Source: Phycomyces nitens
Lineage: Eukaryota > Mucoromycota > Mucoromycetes > Mucorales > Phycomycetaceae
DNA: 64,000 nt
Assembly: GCA_022702545.1 (NCBI GenBank)
Contig: JAHRBC010000004.1
Span: 4,432,001 to 4,496,000, forward strand
Direction of reading: 5' to 3'
Shown: piece after piece, positions 12,280 through 24,220 of the stretch
Layout of the letters: the number at the start of each line of letters is the position of its first letter
Position numbering within the stretch: position 1 is the stretch's first letter
Position numbers and translations under genes: made by a program
The notes under the pieces: model-generated
Database searches by the model: none
Told to the model about the DNA's origin: nothing
What the model saw: only the letters and a program-made list of their open reading frames with translations

Positions 12280-13248
12280 TTATCCATAACGAATACCTGC
12301 ATAGAACCCAGCCAAAAATGTTGTTTTGAATTGAAGGTTATATGTCAAGAAGTTTATAAATTTTCTCCACTTGGAAGTCAAATCCCTTGTTGTAACACGA
12401 CCATCCTTGTCCACATCGAGTTTCTGCTTATAGCTATTCTCTATACGGTCCCAGTTAACGGTAATAAAGCCATTATAAGAAAGATACTATAAAACATGCG
12501 TACCAAGGGGTTGGATTGATTAACTTTTCAAACATGCATATGCTCAAATCTCCATAGTTACCTGCATAAACATAAATCCAGTGCCAATTACCAGGGCAAC
12601 CAATTTGCCGGCTTGTTTTACCAAATAACCAACACAAAGACCAATGACGGTTCCAAAGGCAATCTCACCTTTGTGGACAAGCTTTTTGTTACTATTGGCT
12701 TTTACGCCAACCTCATTCTCAAGAGATTCCAAGCTGTCGACCACTGAGTTTACGCCAATACTTTGGTTGGTCAAACCTTTATACTGAAAATGTAAGTTTT
12801 TTTGGCTTTGAATGTGAATTCCGGTCATTTACCTTGGCAGTAGACAGGCTTTTTCAGAAACACGCCTGTCAGACTGCTGGATACGGCCAAGGTCAGGACT
12901 TTGGAGGCACCTACAAATGGGGAGCTAGAGAATCCACCAGTGCTCGAGACCTGTTTTTTGACGATTGGTGGGATTGAGCCAGGCGAGTTCAGGGACCCTA
13001 GGAACGAATGAGGTCATGAATGAGTTGATGAGTGCACGGTTCATACGTGTGTTGACTGTCAGGTGGCGTATGGCAGGTGAAGACGGCAAGAAGCCCTGAG
13101 TAGAGCCACGAGTGCATAGTGCAAACACTTTGTTTGCAGGACGGATTGCTCTGGTGGAACAATACATGTTTATGAAGAAGTTGTTGTCCGGATGACTCCG
13201 CACCCCCCATGAATGATTGCACCCACTGTTCAACAAACTGAAAGCCAT
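12280..13248 (-). CDS. FUN14-domain mitochondrial membrane protein, 4 exons
   Basis: Minus-strand exons 13248-12997, 12950-12833, 12776-12562 and 12486-12280 give 263 aa. The FUN14 core is clear: GEIAFGTVIGLCVGYLVK, a second helix KLVALVIGTGFMFMQ, YLSYNGFITVNWDRIE, and the C-terminal FLAGFYAGIRYG. The N-terminal ~90 residues are Ser/Arg-rich with few acidic residues and look like a mitochondrial targeting region. Between helices and tail, DVDKDGRVTTRDL fits a canonical EF-hand loop (D at 1, 3, 5 and 12, G at 6), as in other FUN14 proteins. The family sits in the outer mitochondrial membrane, and animal FUNDC1 is a mitophagy receptor. Intron 1 is only 46 bp with a weak donor (GTCCCT). Intron 2 must use AAG at 12778-12777, seven bases past a better-looking CAG, to keep frame. 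Confidence 0.82.
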
Positions 13249-13631
13249 GATGTAACTTTGTGACTATGGCATGGATTGGCCAATTGCAGTCGGAAGTGAA
13301 TAGAGAGCCGTGTACTATATGCAGAAATTTCTATAAATAAATTATTGGACGGTTGTTCCTCGAGGTTACAGACCCCTGAGGGTACGCACAGACATCGGTC
13401 CTATATCGTGACAATATTTAATGATATCAAAGGCATGCTCGAGTCTGGTGAAGACATTGGCAAGAGTTACATGATACTACCGGCGGGGTGTCTTGTAATT
13501 AATCGTATATAAACCAGCCATCTATATACTTGCAATAATCAATACTTTAATTCCCAGCTATTAACTTGCACCCTTTTAATACCTTTATTTGTGTCAATTC
13601 TTAAGCCAACAGCCATTGCCATTAGCATAAA
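13249..13631. promoter_or_regulatory. divergent promoter between FUN14 and channel genes
   Basis: 383 bp separate the start codons of two divergently transcribed genes. Plus-strand TATATAAACC at about 13,506 lies some 120 bp before the channel ATG and is a TATA-like candidate. No operator repeat was recognised. Shared regulation is possible but not shown. Confidence 0.45.
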
Positions 13632-16600
13632 ATGTGGAAACTACCCAAAGGATCCAAGGTGGCAGCATTGGATGGAGAGATATCGACCCCAGACTGCGAT
13701 CCTGTCTTTATATCAATCGATGCAAAGTATTTTTCCTCTCAGTCCAGGCCAGGGATCTCGGGTGCCATTGAAAACCAGGTCTCGTTTGAAGTATCCAACG
13801 ACAGGATGTATGTGGCCACTTACAAAAGATCCCAAGAGACGATCACGGTGCACAGAATCGGAACCCATGCTAGATCGAGCATTGAATTCGAGTATTTTGA
13901 CTTTTCGATCCAGCTTCCGGTTCCAATGTCATTTCCATACCATTGCTTCTACAGTGTGTCTTCAAGAGGTCATTATGTTGCTGTATCTTGGCTACAGGCT
14001 AGGCCAGAATCATCCTGGTCACCTGAGATATCCCATTGTTGTATCTACAAGGATTCCTTTTCGCCTAATGATCAAAGTCAAGACGGAAGATCTATAACAC
14101 AACCTTACCACAAGATCCATTTCCAAGGAAGCTGCAGGTTTCTACCAAACAACAAGCTTGTATTGACCGATATACATCACCTGAGGATCTACAGTGACAC
14201 TTTTGATTTTCTGTACCTTATTGATCTATTCCAGATATCCCAAATGACGCACCAGCCTATTGCCCGCTCATGGAACCACCGGCTGATGTGGTTCCTTTCA
14301 CCAAGTAAAGCTGATACCAGCGATGATATGAATCGAAGTCTAGGATCTTCTACCTTTACTTCCGCAGATCCGCGTATTAACTTGGATGCCATGGCCAAAG
14401 ACCTCCATTTTATGACAAAGTGCATCTACCAAGGCGTCTTGCTAGACTACAGCTCAGAAGACAATCTTGTCCGGATCTGGTCTGTCCAAGATGGCCATTT
14501 GATAATTTCTCTCAAAACTTCCTGTGATAGTAATACCGTATTTTCGGTATCAAATGGCGGGGGTCTCGTAGCAAAGTTCAGTAGTTCCATTGACGATACT
14601 GTTATCAAGCTCTTTGATATCGAAAGCGGTCTTTTGGTAAACAGCCTCAAAATCAGGGATACTCATATATCCGGAACACCTGTCTCTATTGAATTCATTG
14701 AAAACGATCGGTACCTGGCCTGTGTCTCCCATGTAAAGCCACTAAATGGTCCTCGCATTCGTCAATCACTTGGTCCAAACGATGCTGTATACGGTCTTGA
14801 GATCTGGGACATAGTGACAGGGACATCTGTGGTCTATCAAGAGACAGACTCTAGAATCTCAAGGGCAGGCTCTGTTGTAGTTATGGGACATCCGTCGTAT
14901 CGAGCATCTACTCTCATTGTAGAAAGCGCTGGTCTTGGAAGTTTGTACGGTCATAAATTGCGCTCCTTCCCTGTCTCCAAGAAGCAAAGCAAATATATTA
15001 TACCAGAAGAGGTTGATGAGCTGCCATGGGATCAACTGAGTCCGATTATCCCGGCACTAGATCCTCAATCCAAAGAGGATATCTTTTTTTGGTCCGAGTT
15101 TCACGACAAGCATGCTCTTTCTCCTGGTATTGCCAGTTACTTTCTCGACACCTCAAAGACCCTAGTTCTGAGGATCGGTAGATACTCTGTCCAAGTTTGG
15201 CGAACCAAGAGGCTAGATAAACACGGAAGGCATCCGCAGAATGAGGATACCAGAGAAGTTGATCCAGCAACCCTGGGTCTCCACAAACTGGTTTATATGT
15301 ACTGTATTCCGCTCGAATATACAGGATCAAGTTATAATATCCACGCCCTCACTAAAGAAATACCTGAAAATCAAAAGCCGTCTATCCGTGCAGATAGGAT
15401 TAGGTGGTATACTGAGTGCAATAGACGCTCTGGCAGTGAGTTCTTTTCCGAAGACCTCTTCCAATCAGCAATCCCAGATGTGGATTTCTCGCAGGGAAAT
15501 TATCGTCTCAGAATTACCTATGAATCACTACAGGATGGACTATATGATACAAACGGGCCCAGTAATCAAGATGAAATATATATTCCATTCAAGATCCAGG
15601 CTGCACCTTTTATTGGCCTAAAGTATATATTCAATTCTCTGCCCTCGGTTTTACAGCTAAAACAATATTTTGACGAAAAGGACTGGAAGGTAAATTTCTT
15701 TTTTCTTTTTGAATCATAATTTTATTAAACGGCTGTTATATATTTCACATTAGACACACCACTTTGACAGCATTGCAAAGCAGATGCAGAGCATAGTCAA
15801 GTACACAGTTAATTGTCGTTCTCCGTTCTTTGGTACCATTGCAGGAAATCAGGCTCTCTCTAGTCTATTGTGTTCTCCAGGGGATGATGATTTGCTTTGC
15901 ACCATTCTAGACGGGACCATTGACATAAAGACCTGTTTTCATGATATTAGCCGGAAGCAGAGTCCACTGACAGTTGCTATTCAGAATGGATCTCCCCAAA
16001 GGGTCAAGATGCTAGTTGAATATATCATCACTGCTTCAAGGACACTTGGTCCTGGGTATCTGGCAATATTTGTACGAGTTCTTCCTGAATTGTGCAAACA
16101 CTTTCCAGGTATGATTCCTTTTATATATTAATCTACGAGGTATCTAGTTTGCTGATCGACAGTTTCTTGCATTAGACTTGGTACCCGATTGGATTCGTTC
16201 GCTTTCTTATGTGCCTGCAATAAGTGCCTATCCATTGGTCTCTCAAGATTCTCCCATGTTACCCGGAAGGAATCTACTGACACATAAGCAAGAATTGTGG
16301 GGATTTTCAGCACTGGAACAACTACCTGTTTATCGTGGACTTTATAACAAGGCAGTATACACATTAAAGACTCAATTAGATGTGTTCAAGTTTGGCCAGC
16401 ACAAAAAGGGACGAAATTTCCAGGAAATAAAGAGACGACAAGACCTGAAGGAGAAGGAGAAGAGAATACCATTGAGTCATGATCGCAAGCCCCATCTTGC
16501 GACCTTGTGTGTAGTCCCCTTGCCGAGCTATACTGCCTATACCGAGAACTTTCGCACAATACTTACTCGTCTTTTGGGAGAGCCTCCTGGCCTAGCATCC

Positions 16601-18027
16601 GCTTATTCCCGACACAGCTTATTCACTGTTCAGGCTTCAACAGGAAGCAGCGAAGTGTTCAGGAACGGAGAGCCAGTTATGGAAGCCCTGCTTATTTACA
16701 AATGGCGCATGTTTGCTCGCAATCGGTTTTTCTTGATATACTTGGTGTACATTGCCTACTATACGCTATATTCAATTGGTGTGGCATTCTCAAAAGAAGT
16801 TTTCAACTATGACGCTCAGACTCGCGTGATATCTCCAGCCCATCGATCATGCCTTATTTTAATGATGGCCATATCATTTTTGTTCATCACTCAAGAGACC
16901 CGTCAAATAATGGTCAGCCGCACAGGATACTTTAGGCTTTTTTACAACTATATTTCACTCGTTGCCGTCTGTCTGCCTTTAATTGCAACCATTGTGATTC
17001 TTTCTGGACACGCATATCCAGTAAGTATTTATTTTAAAGCAAGTAAATAACCATGAGTATGCTAATCATATTCCCCTTTGTACAATAGGTTGAAGCTTCT
17101 GCGATCTCGGTCCTTATCCTGTGGCTTCATGCAATTGTTCGCTTGCGTGTATTAAAAGAATTCGTAAGTTACAAGTATTGAAACAAAAAAAAAGCCTTCT
17201 AAATGTCATTGTGCTCTTGTAGGGAATAATGGTTGAGATTGTTGTACAGATCAGCAAACGAGTTCTTCCCATGTTCGCATTATTGATCTTTATTGTATTT
17301 GCATTCGCACACACTTTTATTGTATTGCTTCGTAACGAGAAGAATGGGGAATTTGCTCAGTCATTTGATGGGATTATCGGTGGAACCCAAAGTTTCTACA
17401 TAACCTCGCGGGATCCAGGCAGTGAAAACAAGTTTAGGAGTGTCGGAACCGCACTCAAGGCAGTTTGGCTGTTTGTAAACGGTGACTGGGAAGCCATCAG
17501 CGATAAGCCTGTGGAAGACCAAGCATTGGTTACAGTCCTTGGAATCATACTTTCCTTTAGCACGACATTGATCCTTTTGAACATATTAATGTAAGTAGGC
17601 ATAATGTTAGATTTTCTTTTTTTAAAAAAATGGTATATTGTAATTGATGTTTTTTTTTGGTAGTGCCTTGATGACCGATGTTGTGGAAGAAGTCAAACGC
17701 AAGGGAAAGAGAGTATGGTAAATATATAAATATAAAGTTATTCTGCAATAAATAGAAGCTATGCATACACACATATATATACTAACACCAAAAAAAATAT
17801 TGTGTAGGATAAGCTACTTGGCTGGTAAGTTTGATAAAAAGTATTATGAATTCAATGTTATCTAACTCACGCCCAAACAATCTAAAGAATCACTTGCCGA
17901 AATTGAGCTATACTGGTGCTTTCCCTGGGAACGTCGTAATAGAAAGTATCATCCAGATTATATATACTATGTTGCATATGTTAGAACTATAGAAGATTAT
18001 AAGAAAAGTGAGTCTGAAGAGGACTAG
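13632..18027 (+). CDS. large WD40-like plus ion-transport (TRP-like) channel protein, 8 exons
   Basis: Exons 13632-15689, 15754-16108, 16176-17020, 17089-17163, 17223-17590, 17664-17717, 17808-17824 and 17888-18027 join in phase to 1,303 aa. The first ~690 residues are beta-rich, with WD40-like units near 277 (VRIWSVQDG), 321 (IKLFDIESG) and 387 (LEIWDIVTG). Residues ~687-985 include a helical linker with an ankyrin-like piece (SPLTVAIQNGSPQRVKMLVE). Six hydrophobic segments follow (~988-1010, ~1026-1042, ~1059-1083, ~1090-1111, ~1120-1147, ~1210-1235). A pore-like FVNGDWEAISD lies before the last one, which runs on into LNILIALMTDVVEEVKRK, typical of TRP/ion_trans channels. The C-terminus is short and charged. 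A cation channel is likely; selectivity, gating and membrane location are unknown. Exon 7 is 17 nt and is the weakest part of the model. Confidence 0.8.
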
Positions 18028-18154
18028 ATCCCGTAAATGTCAATAGCTAGTAAGAACCCATATGCCCCTTTTTTAAAATATTTTACAGATTAATACTTGT
18101 ATATTTAAATCAATTTAATAAATAATAACTATGTTTCATGACAAGGCTACATCG

Positions 18155-18280
18155 CTGGTTATATTGGTAATCAAGAAGCGTTGGGATTACTAGTAGCCTT
18201 TTTCACCACATTTGAGCCAGTTTGCAAAACAAAGAAAAAAGATTTTTCATACTACAGTTGTCCATATTTCAAACATCATA
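18155..18280 (+). repeat. dispersed repeat shared with 30.47-30.68 kb
   Basis: The block starting TTGGTAATCAAGAAGCGTTG, with CACCACATTTGAGCCAGTTT inside it, recurs at 30,466-30,555. After an extra ~75 bp in the second copy, both resume with TTCATACTACAGTT. Both copies are in the same orientation. No coding potential is seen. It may be part of a non-autonomous element. Confidence 0.7.
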
Positions 18281-18316
18281 GATAGTACTGGTAGGTAACA
18301 AAAAAAAAACCAGCGA

Positions 18317-19048
18317 TCTTAAGGGCACAACGTTTTCAGATGGGACATGACGTTTCTCCGGACACAACGTTTGTTGATGGGGTATAGTATTTTTAGACGT
18401 TATGGTGTCTGGATATTGTTGTAGAATTTTATATCACAATATACACTCAATGGTACCAAAACACATTGAGGGTATAGACTACATTTAATATATCGTTTCC
18501 ATTATAAGTTAAAATCGTTTTTAAAGCATGTCATTTACAGAAGAAATGTTGAAGTATTAGGGACCAAATATATTTGTTAGACACCGTCTTGGCTGCAGTC
18601 TGGAAAGCCTGCTGGAGACAAGTTTTTGACGACATTCCTTTTACTCCTGTCCACATGAGTGACTCGGTGGACAAGACCCTCCATTCCTTGTTTTCCTCTT
18701 CCCACCTTCTTGAATAGTCCTCTCCAGCCCTCGACTTTATGCCTATGATATGCTTTCTTCCTGTGCCTCCTAACTTTTTCCTCATACAACCCTTATGTAC
18801 ATTTCCTACCGTATATACCTGAATTATCTTCCCATACATTTATGTGTGCCTCAATATCTCCCCAGGCACATACCTCTCCTCCATAGGAAGTAACACTTGT
18901 TTTTGGGGGCAATTCAATAAATCTTGTCTCATACAAAAAAAGATTGTTAGACACCAGACAGCAAGTAACAATTAAAATATCCGGTGAAATCAAAACGCCG
19001 TTCCCGCTAAAAAATGTCGTGCCCCTTACAGAAACATCGTGTCCCTAA
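18317..19048. mobile_element. possible non-autonomous DNA element with imperfect inverted ends
   Basis: The left end reads GGGCACAACG, then GGGACATGACGTTTCT. The right end reads GTCGTGCCCC, then AGAAACATCGTGTCCC, i.e. an imperfect inverted repeat of about 35 bp around ~730 bp. The flanks are TTA on the left and TAA on the right. The inside holds a 102-codon minus ORF (18531-18839) with no recognised domain. The end sequence GTGTCCC(C)TAATAT also occurs near 34,990, which hints at a family. The boundaries are by eye only. Confidence 0.4.
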
Positions 19049-19252
19049 TATTAGCAATTATATTTAAAAGCTCATTATGATTCAAATACACTTTTTCTTA
19101 AATACAATTATATTTATAAACATCTACACTTTTCACAACCATACACTTGAATTTAGACTTTCAGTCGACGTTTATCATAATATTCAGTCTCGTTGTTAGG
19201 TCTGCATTTTGATTTTATATAAACATTGCCGGATACATTATGTGTTTAGAAG

Positions 19253-22200
19253 ATCTTGACGTTTAGGAGCAGGCTATTGCAATATGTTCACCTCGACCGA
19301 GTACCACACAGACCAAGACCATGGATTGTGATTCACCAGCCTAAAAACGATCGGTCGCCCACCCTATCCCACTGGCAACGGAACCAGCACAACCGAATCA
19401 CATCCATGTTCTTGAGTCCACCAGGATTCCAGACAGTTGGTGTGATAAAGAGAGGCGGATATCGGAACCAACAGACGCATCATGACCAGCCTTGACCGCC
19501 GTGAATGGGAGCTCAGAAACTCTTGACGTTTTGGAGCAGGCCATTGGAATATGATCACCTCGACCGAGTAGCCCAGCAGACCATGGAGTGATTCACCGGC
19601 CGAAAAACGACCGGTCGCCCACCCTATCCCACTGGCAACGGAACCAGCACAACCGAATCACATCCATGTTCTTGAGTCCACCGGAATTCCAGACAGTTGG
19701 TGTGATAAAGAGAGGCGGATATCGGAACCAACAGAGCGCATCATGACCAGCCTTGACCACCGTAAATGGGAGCGCAGAAACTCTTGACGTTTTAGAGCAA
19801 GCCATCGGAATATGTTCACCTCGACCGAGTAGCCCAGCAGACCATGGAGTAATTCACCGGCCAAAAAACTGACCGGTCGCCCACCCTATCCCACTGGCAA
19901 CGGAAACCAGTACAACCGAATCACATCCATGTTCTTGAGTCCACCGGAATTCCAGACAGTTGGTGTGATAAAGAGAGGCGGATATCGGAACCAACAGAGC
20001 GCATCATGACCAGCCTTGACCACCGTAAATGGGAGCGCAGAAACTCTTGACGTTTTAGAGCAAGCCATCGGAATATGTTCACCTCGACCGAGTAGCCCAG
20101 CAGACCATGGAGTAATTCACCGGCCAAAAAACTGACCGGTCGCCCACCCTATCCCACTGGCAACGGAACCAGCACAACCGAATCACATCCATGTTCTTGA
20201 GTCCACCAGGATTCCAGACAGTTGGTTTGATAAAGAGAGGCGGACATCGGAACCAACAGACGCATCATGACCAGCCTTGACCGCCGTGAATGGGAGCTCA
20301 GAAACTCTTGACGTTTTGGAGCAGGCCATTGGAATATGATCACCTCGACCGAGTAGCCCAGCAGACCATGGAGTGATTCACCGGCCAAAAAACTGACCGG
20401 TCGCCCACCCTATCCCACTGGCAACGGAACCAGCACAACCGAATCACATCCATGTTCTTGAGTCCACCGGAATTCCAGACAGTTGGTGTGATAAAGAGAG
20501 GCGGATATCGGAACCAACAGAGCGCATCATGACCAGCCTTGACCGCCGTGAATGGGAGCTCAGAAACCCTTGACGTTTAAGAGCAGGCCATCGGAATATG
20601 TTCACCTCGACCGAGTAGCCCAGCAGACCATGGAGTGATTCACCGGCCAAAAACTGACCGGTCGCCCACCCTATCCCACTGGCAACGGAACCAGCACAAC
20701 CGAATCACATCCATGTTCTTGAGTCCACCGGAATTCCAGACAGTTGGTGTGATAAAGAGAGGCGGATATCGGAACCAACAGAGCGCATCATGACCAGCCT
20801 TGACCACCGTAAATGGGAGCGCAGAAACTCTTGACGTTTTAGAGCAAGCCATCGGAATATGTTCACCTCGACCGAGTAGCCCAGCAGACCATGGAGTAAT
20901 TCACCGGCCAAAAAACTGACCGGTCGCCCACCCTATCCCACTGGCAACGGAAACCAGTACAACCGAATCACATCCATGTTCTTGAGTCCACCGGAATTCC
21001 AGACAGTTGGTTTGATAAAGAGAGGCGGACATCGGGACCAACAGACGCATCATGACCAGCCTTGACCGCCGTGAATGGGAGCTCAGAAACTCTTGACGTT
21101 TTAGAGCAGGCCATTGGAATATGATCACCTCGACCGAGTAGCCCAGCAGACCATGGAGTGATTCACCGGCCAAAAAACTGACCGGTCGCCCACCCTATCC
21201 CACTGGCAACGGAACCAGCACAACCGAATCACATCCATGTTCTTGAGTCCACCAGGATTCCAGACAGTTGGTGTGATAAAGAGAGGCGGATATCGGAACC
21301 AACAGACGCATCATGACCAGCCTTGACCGCCGTGAATGGGAGCTCAGAAACTCTTGACGTTTTGGAGCAGGCCATTGGAATATGATCACCTCGACCGAGT
21401 AGCCCAGCAGACCATGGAGTGATTCACCGGCCGAAAAACGACCGGTCGCCCACCCTATCCCACTGGCAACGGAACCAGCACAACCGAATCACATCCATGT
21501 TCTTGAGTCCACCGGAATTCCAGACAGTTGGTGTGATAAAGAGAGGCGGATATCGGAACCAACAGAGCGCATCATGACCAGCCTTGACCGCCGTGAATGG
21601 GAGCTCAGAAACTCTTGACGTTTAAGAGCAGGCCATCGGAATATGTTCACCTCGACCGAGTAGCCCAGCAGACCATGGAGTGATTCACCGGCCAAAAAAC
21701 TGACCGGTCGCCCACCCTATCCCACTGGCAACGGAAACCAGCACAACCGAATCACATCCATGTTCTTGAGTCCACCAGGATTCCAGACAGTTGGTTTGAT
21801 AAAGAGAGGTCGATATCGGGACCAACAGAGCGCATCATGACCAGCCTTGACCGCCGTGAATGGGAGCTCAGAAACTCTTGACGTTTAGGAGCAGGCCATT
21901 TGGAATAAGGTCACCTCGACCGAGTAGCCCAGCAGACCATGGAGTGTGATTCACCGGCCGAAAAACGACCGGTCGCCCACCCTATCCCACTGGCAACGGA
22001 AACCAGCACAACCGAATCACATCCATGTTCTTGAGTCCACCAGGATTCCAGACAGTTGGTGTGATAAAGAGAGGCGGACATCGGGATCAACAGACGCATC
22101 ATGACCAGCCTTGACCGCCGTGAATGGGAGCTCAGAAACTCTTGACGTTTAGGAGCAGGCCATCGGAATATGTTCACCTCGACCGAGTAGCCCAGCAGAC

Positions 22201-22735
22201 CATGGAGTGATTCACCGGCCAAAAAACTGGCCGGTCGCCCACCCTATCCCACTGGCAACGGAACCAGCACAACCGAATCACATCCATGTTCTTGAGTCCA
22301 CCAGGATTCCAGACAGTTGGTGTGATAAAGAGAGGAGGATATCGGAACCAACAGACGCATCTTGACCAGCCTTGACCGCCGTGAATGGGAGCTCAGAAAC
22401 TCTTGACGTTTAGGAGCAGGCCATTGGAATATGTTCACCTCGATCGAGTAGCCCAGCAGACCATGGAGTGATTCACCGGCCAAAAAACTGACCGGTCGCC
22501 CACCCTATCCCACTGGCAACGGAACCAGCACAACCGAATCACATCCATGTTCTTGAGTCCACCGGAATTCCAGACAGTTGGTTTGATAAAGAGAGGCCGA
22601 TATCGGGACCAACAGAGCGCATCATGACCAGCCTTGACCGCCGTGAATGGGAGCTCAGAAACTCTTGACGTTTAGGAGCAGGCCATCGGAATATGTTCAC
22701 CTCGACCGAGTAGCCCAGCAAACCATGTAGTGATT
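19253..22735. repeat. satellite array, ~13 copies of a ~262-bp unit
   Basis: The marker ACCCTATCCCACTGGCAACG recurs at about 19361, 19621, 19883, 20146, 20407, 20668, 20930, 21192, 21452, 21714, 21979, 22241 and 22502, spacing 260-265 bp. Units are mostly 93-99% alike. Three variant sites split them into types: CCGGAATTCC or CCAGGATTCC; AGAGCGC or AGACGC; CACCGTAAATGGGAGCG or CGCCGTGAATGGGAGCT. The combinations are mosaic along the array. Each unit contains a GACCGGTC palindrome. The ~70-codon minus ORFs in each unit are by-products of the repeat, because unit length is not a constant multiple of three. The array is GC-richer than its surroundings. Confidence 0.97.
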
Positions 22736-22789
22736 CATTGTCCGGAATGGAGGTTCACCTCGGTTTTCTATTGGCCATTTGGTGATAGG

Positions 22790-22855
22790 CATATTGGAAT
22801 CAACAAACATATGTCAGTTGTAATTGACCGCCGATAGTATGAACTGTTGACAACG
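22790..22855. repeat. decayed satellite half-unit at array edge
   Basis: GGAATCAACAAAC, then TTGACCGCCG and a TGTTGAC tail, keep the order and spacing of the unit segment GGAACCAACAGAC - TTGACCGCCG - CTTGACG. This fits a diverged unit outside the homogenised array, as expected if sequence exchange works mainly inside it. Confidence 0.5.
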
Positions 22856-23184
22856 GAAACTTGCAGTTGTAATGAAGGGTTATCTTACCAGACAAAATAC
22901 ACTCTTGATTGGCTTGTATCAAGAGATCATGAACGGTAGTAACCATGGATAAAACAACATACTGGGAATTTCCATGAATATTCCAGTGTTTATGAGGAGT
23001 TGATCAATTGAAAGACTGTCAAAACTATCTTCTGGACTACTATTGACATTTGGTACATGCGGATATCTTGCTTATCCTTAATATGAAATCCTTTGGTTTA
23101 GATATTTTCCGGAATGGAAGATGCTTGACTATCAATTTGGACTTTCGGACTAAAGGTAATCTCTGCTTGTAGAGTATGCTTGAT

Positions 23185-23706
23185 TTATTTTATTATTTGA
23201 GTTTGTTCATCTGCACTATTGGCTTCTGATTTCCGACTTCCTTGGTCCATAAGGAATGAGTCTTGCGGCTGCCTTGTATAATAGGTACTCAATATGTGGA
23301 TTTCTAAAGACAATATCACAAAGAGTAGCGGTCTTGTTTTTAGCCACATGGGAACAGCTGCCAGGGATTGAGACAACCGTGTCAGGTTTGGGAATGAGCC
23401 AGGAGGGTGAAATGAGGGTCATTTCCATGTTTGACTGGGATGGTCATTAGACAACACGCATTTGCTAGCGCTTTTTGACATGTCATTTGAATGGTCACCA
23501 GTAGCATGTAGAGTAGACGGTTTTTGGTTTGACTTTTTTTTTGACACCATCATGTGTTCACTACATCTGAATGACACGTTAGTTTGATGGTTCAAAAACA
23601 TCATAAAACGCATCCATCCATCATTGAAAGTCCGTCCATCGTAAAGGCGGAGCCATATTTGACTAAACTAGGAGTAGATGAAGTGAAAATTTGCTTACCT
23701 TGACAT
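23185..23706 (-). pseudogene. uncharacterised protein gene, apparently frameshifted
   Basis: A short first exon (ATG at 23706, 8 nt) with donor GTAAGC and acceptor TTTAG at 23663 opens a frame reading MSSQIWLRLYDGRTFNDGWM, then RFMMFLNHQTNVSF and a Lys/Ser-rich stretch. Protein-like reading then moves to a second frame (about 23440-23216: LIPKPDTVVSIP, then ATLCDIVFRNPHIEYLLY) and possibly a third (EANSADEQTQIIK, stop at 23185). The frames overlap, so introns do not explain the shifts; one-base indels do. The implied intron is only 36 bp. No domain was recognised. It could be a host gene fragment or a transposon ORF. Confidence 0.4.
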
Positions 23707-24220
23707 GGCCTTGAAAAAGTGAAAAAGAAACGGAAAGAGAAGTGAAGAAACAGAAACAACAATACGCGCCCAAAGCCTCTGTCTTTATAGAAAATACTCT
23801 GCAGGTGTGAGGTCACCACGAATTTTTGTGATGACGTGATCCTGTCTGGGAATATATTTTGGCATGTCAAAAATAAGTATATTACTCTAAAAATCAAAGC
23901 TTTTAAAACAATGAAAGTAAAGAAGTAGAGCATTAGACATCATGTTAAAGGTTGGTTTTTATTGGTTTAGTGATAAGTTTAAAGACAGAGTACGTCTTTG
24001 AACGGCGATTAGTTTATGTTTATCTTTTAGGTAATATAGGCTGGCCCGTGCATTTGTTCAAGAAGGATTATTTTTTGTACAAGTAGGTACAATTAACCAT
24101 TTTCGGGGTGAAGCTGCTGTCTTTCTTAACATCTCTGCCGCCTCTAATCCCCGTCCGCTTCAACCCTGCATCCACCTTGGTGGTGACTTTAACGCGCTCA
24201 TCCTAGATCGCTCCAAAACT

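Noticed and set aside
13591..14097. 168-codon ORF overlapping the channel gene
   Set aside because: It is an alternate frame of the first channel exon; the 13632 frame carries the WD-like units and continues through all exons.
19364..22721. A series of similar 60-103-codon minus-strand ORFs, as if a tandem gene family
   Set aside because: They are the same satellite unit read in frames that change with the 260-265-bp period; stops differ between units and no start context or domain is present.
19253..22735. CRISPR-like array
   Set aside because: The units are ~262 bp and continuous, with no short repeats separated by unique spacers, and the genome is eukaryotic.
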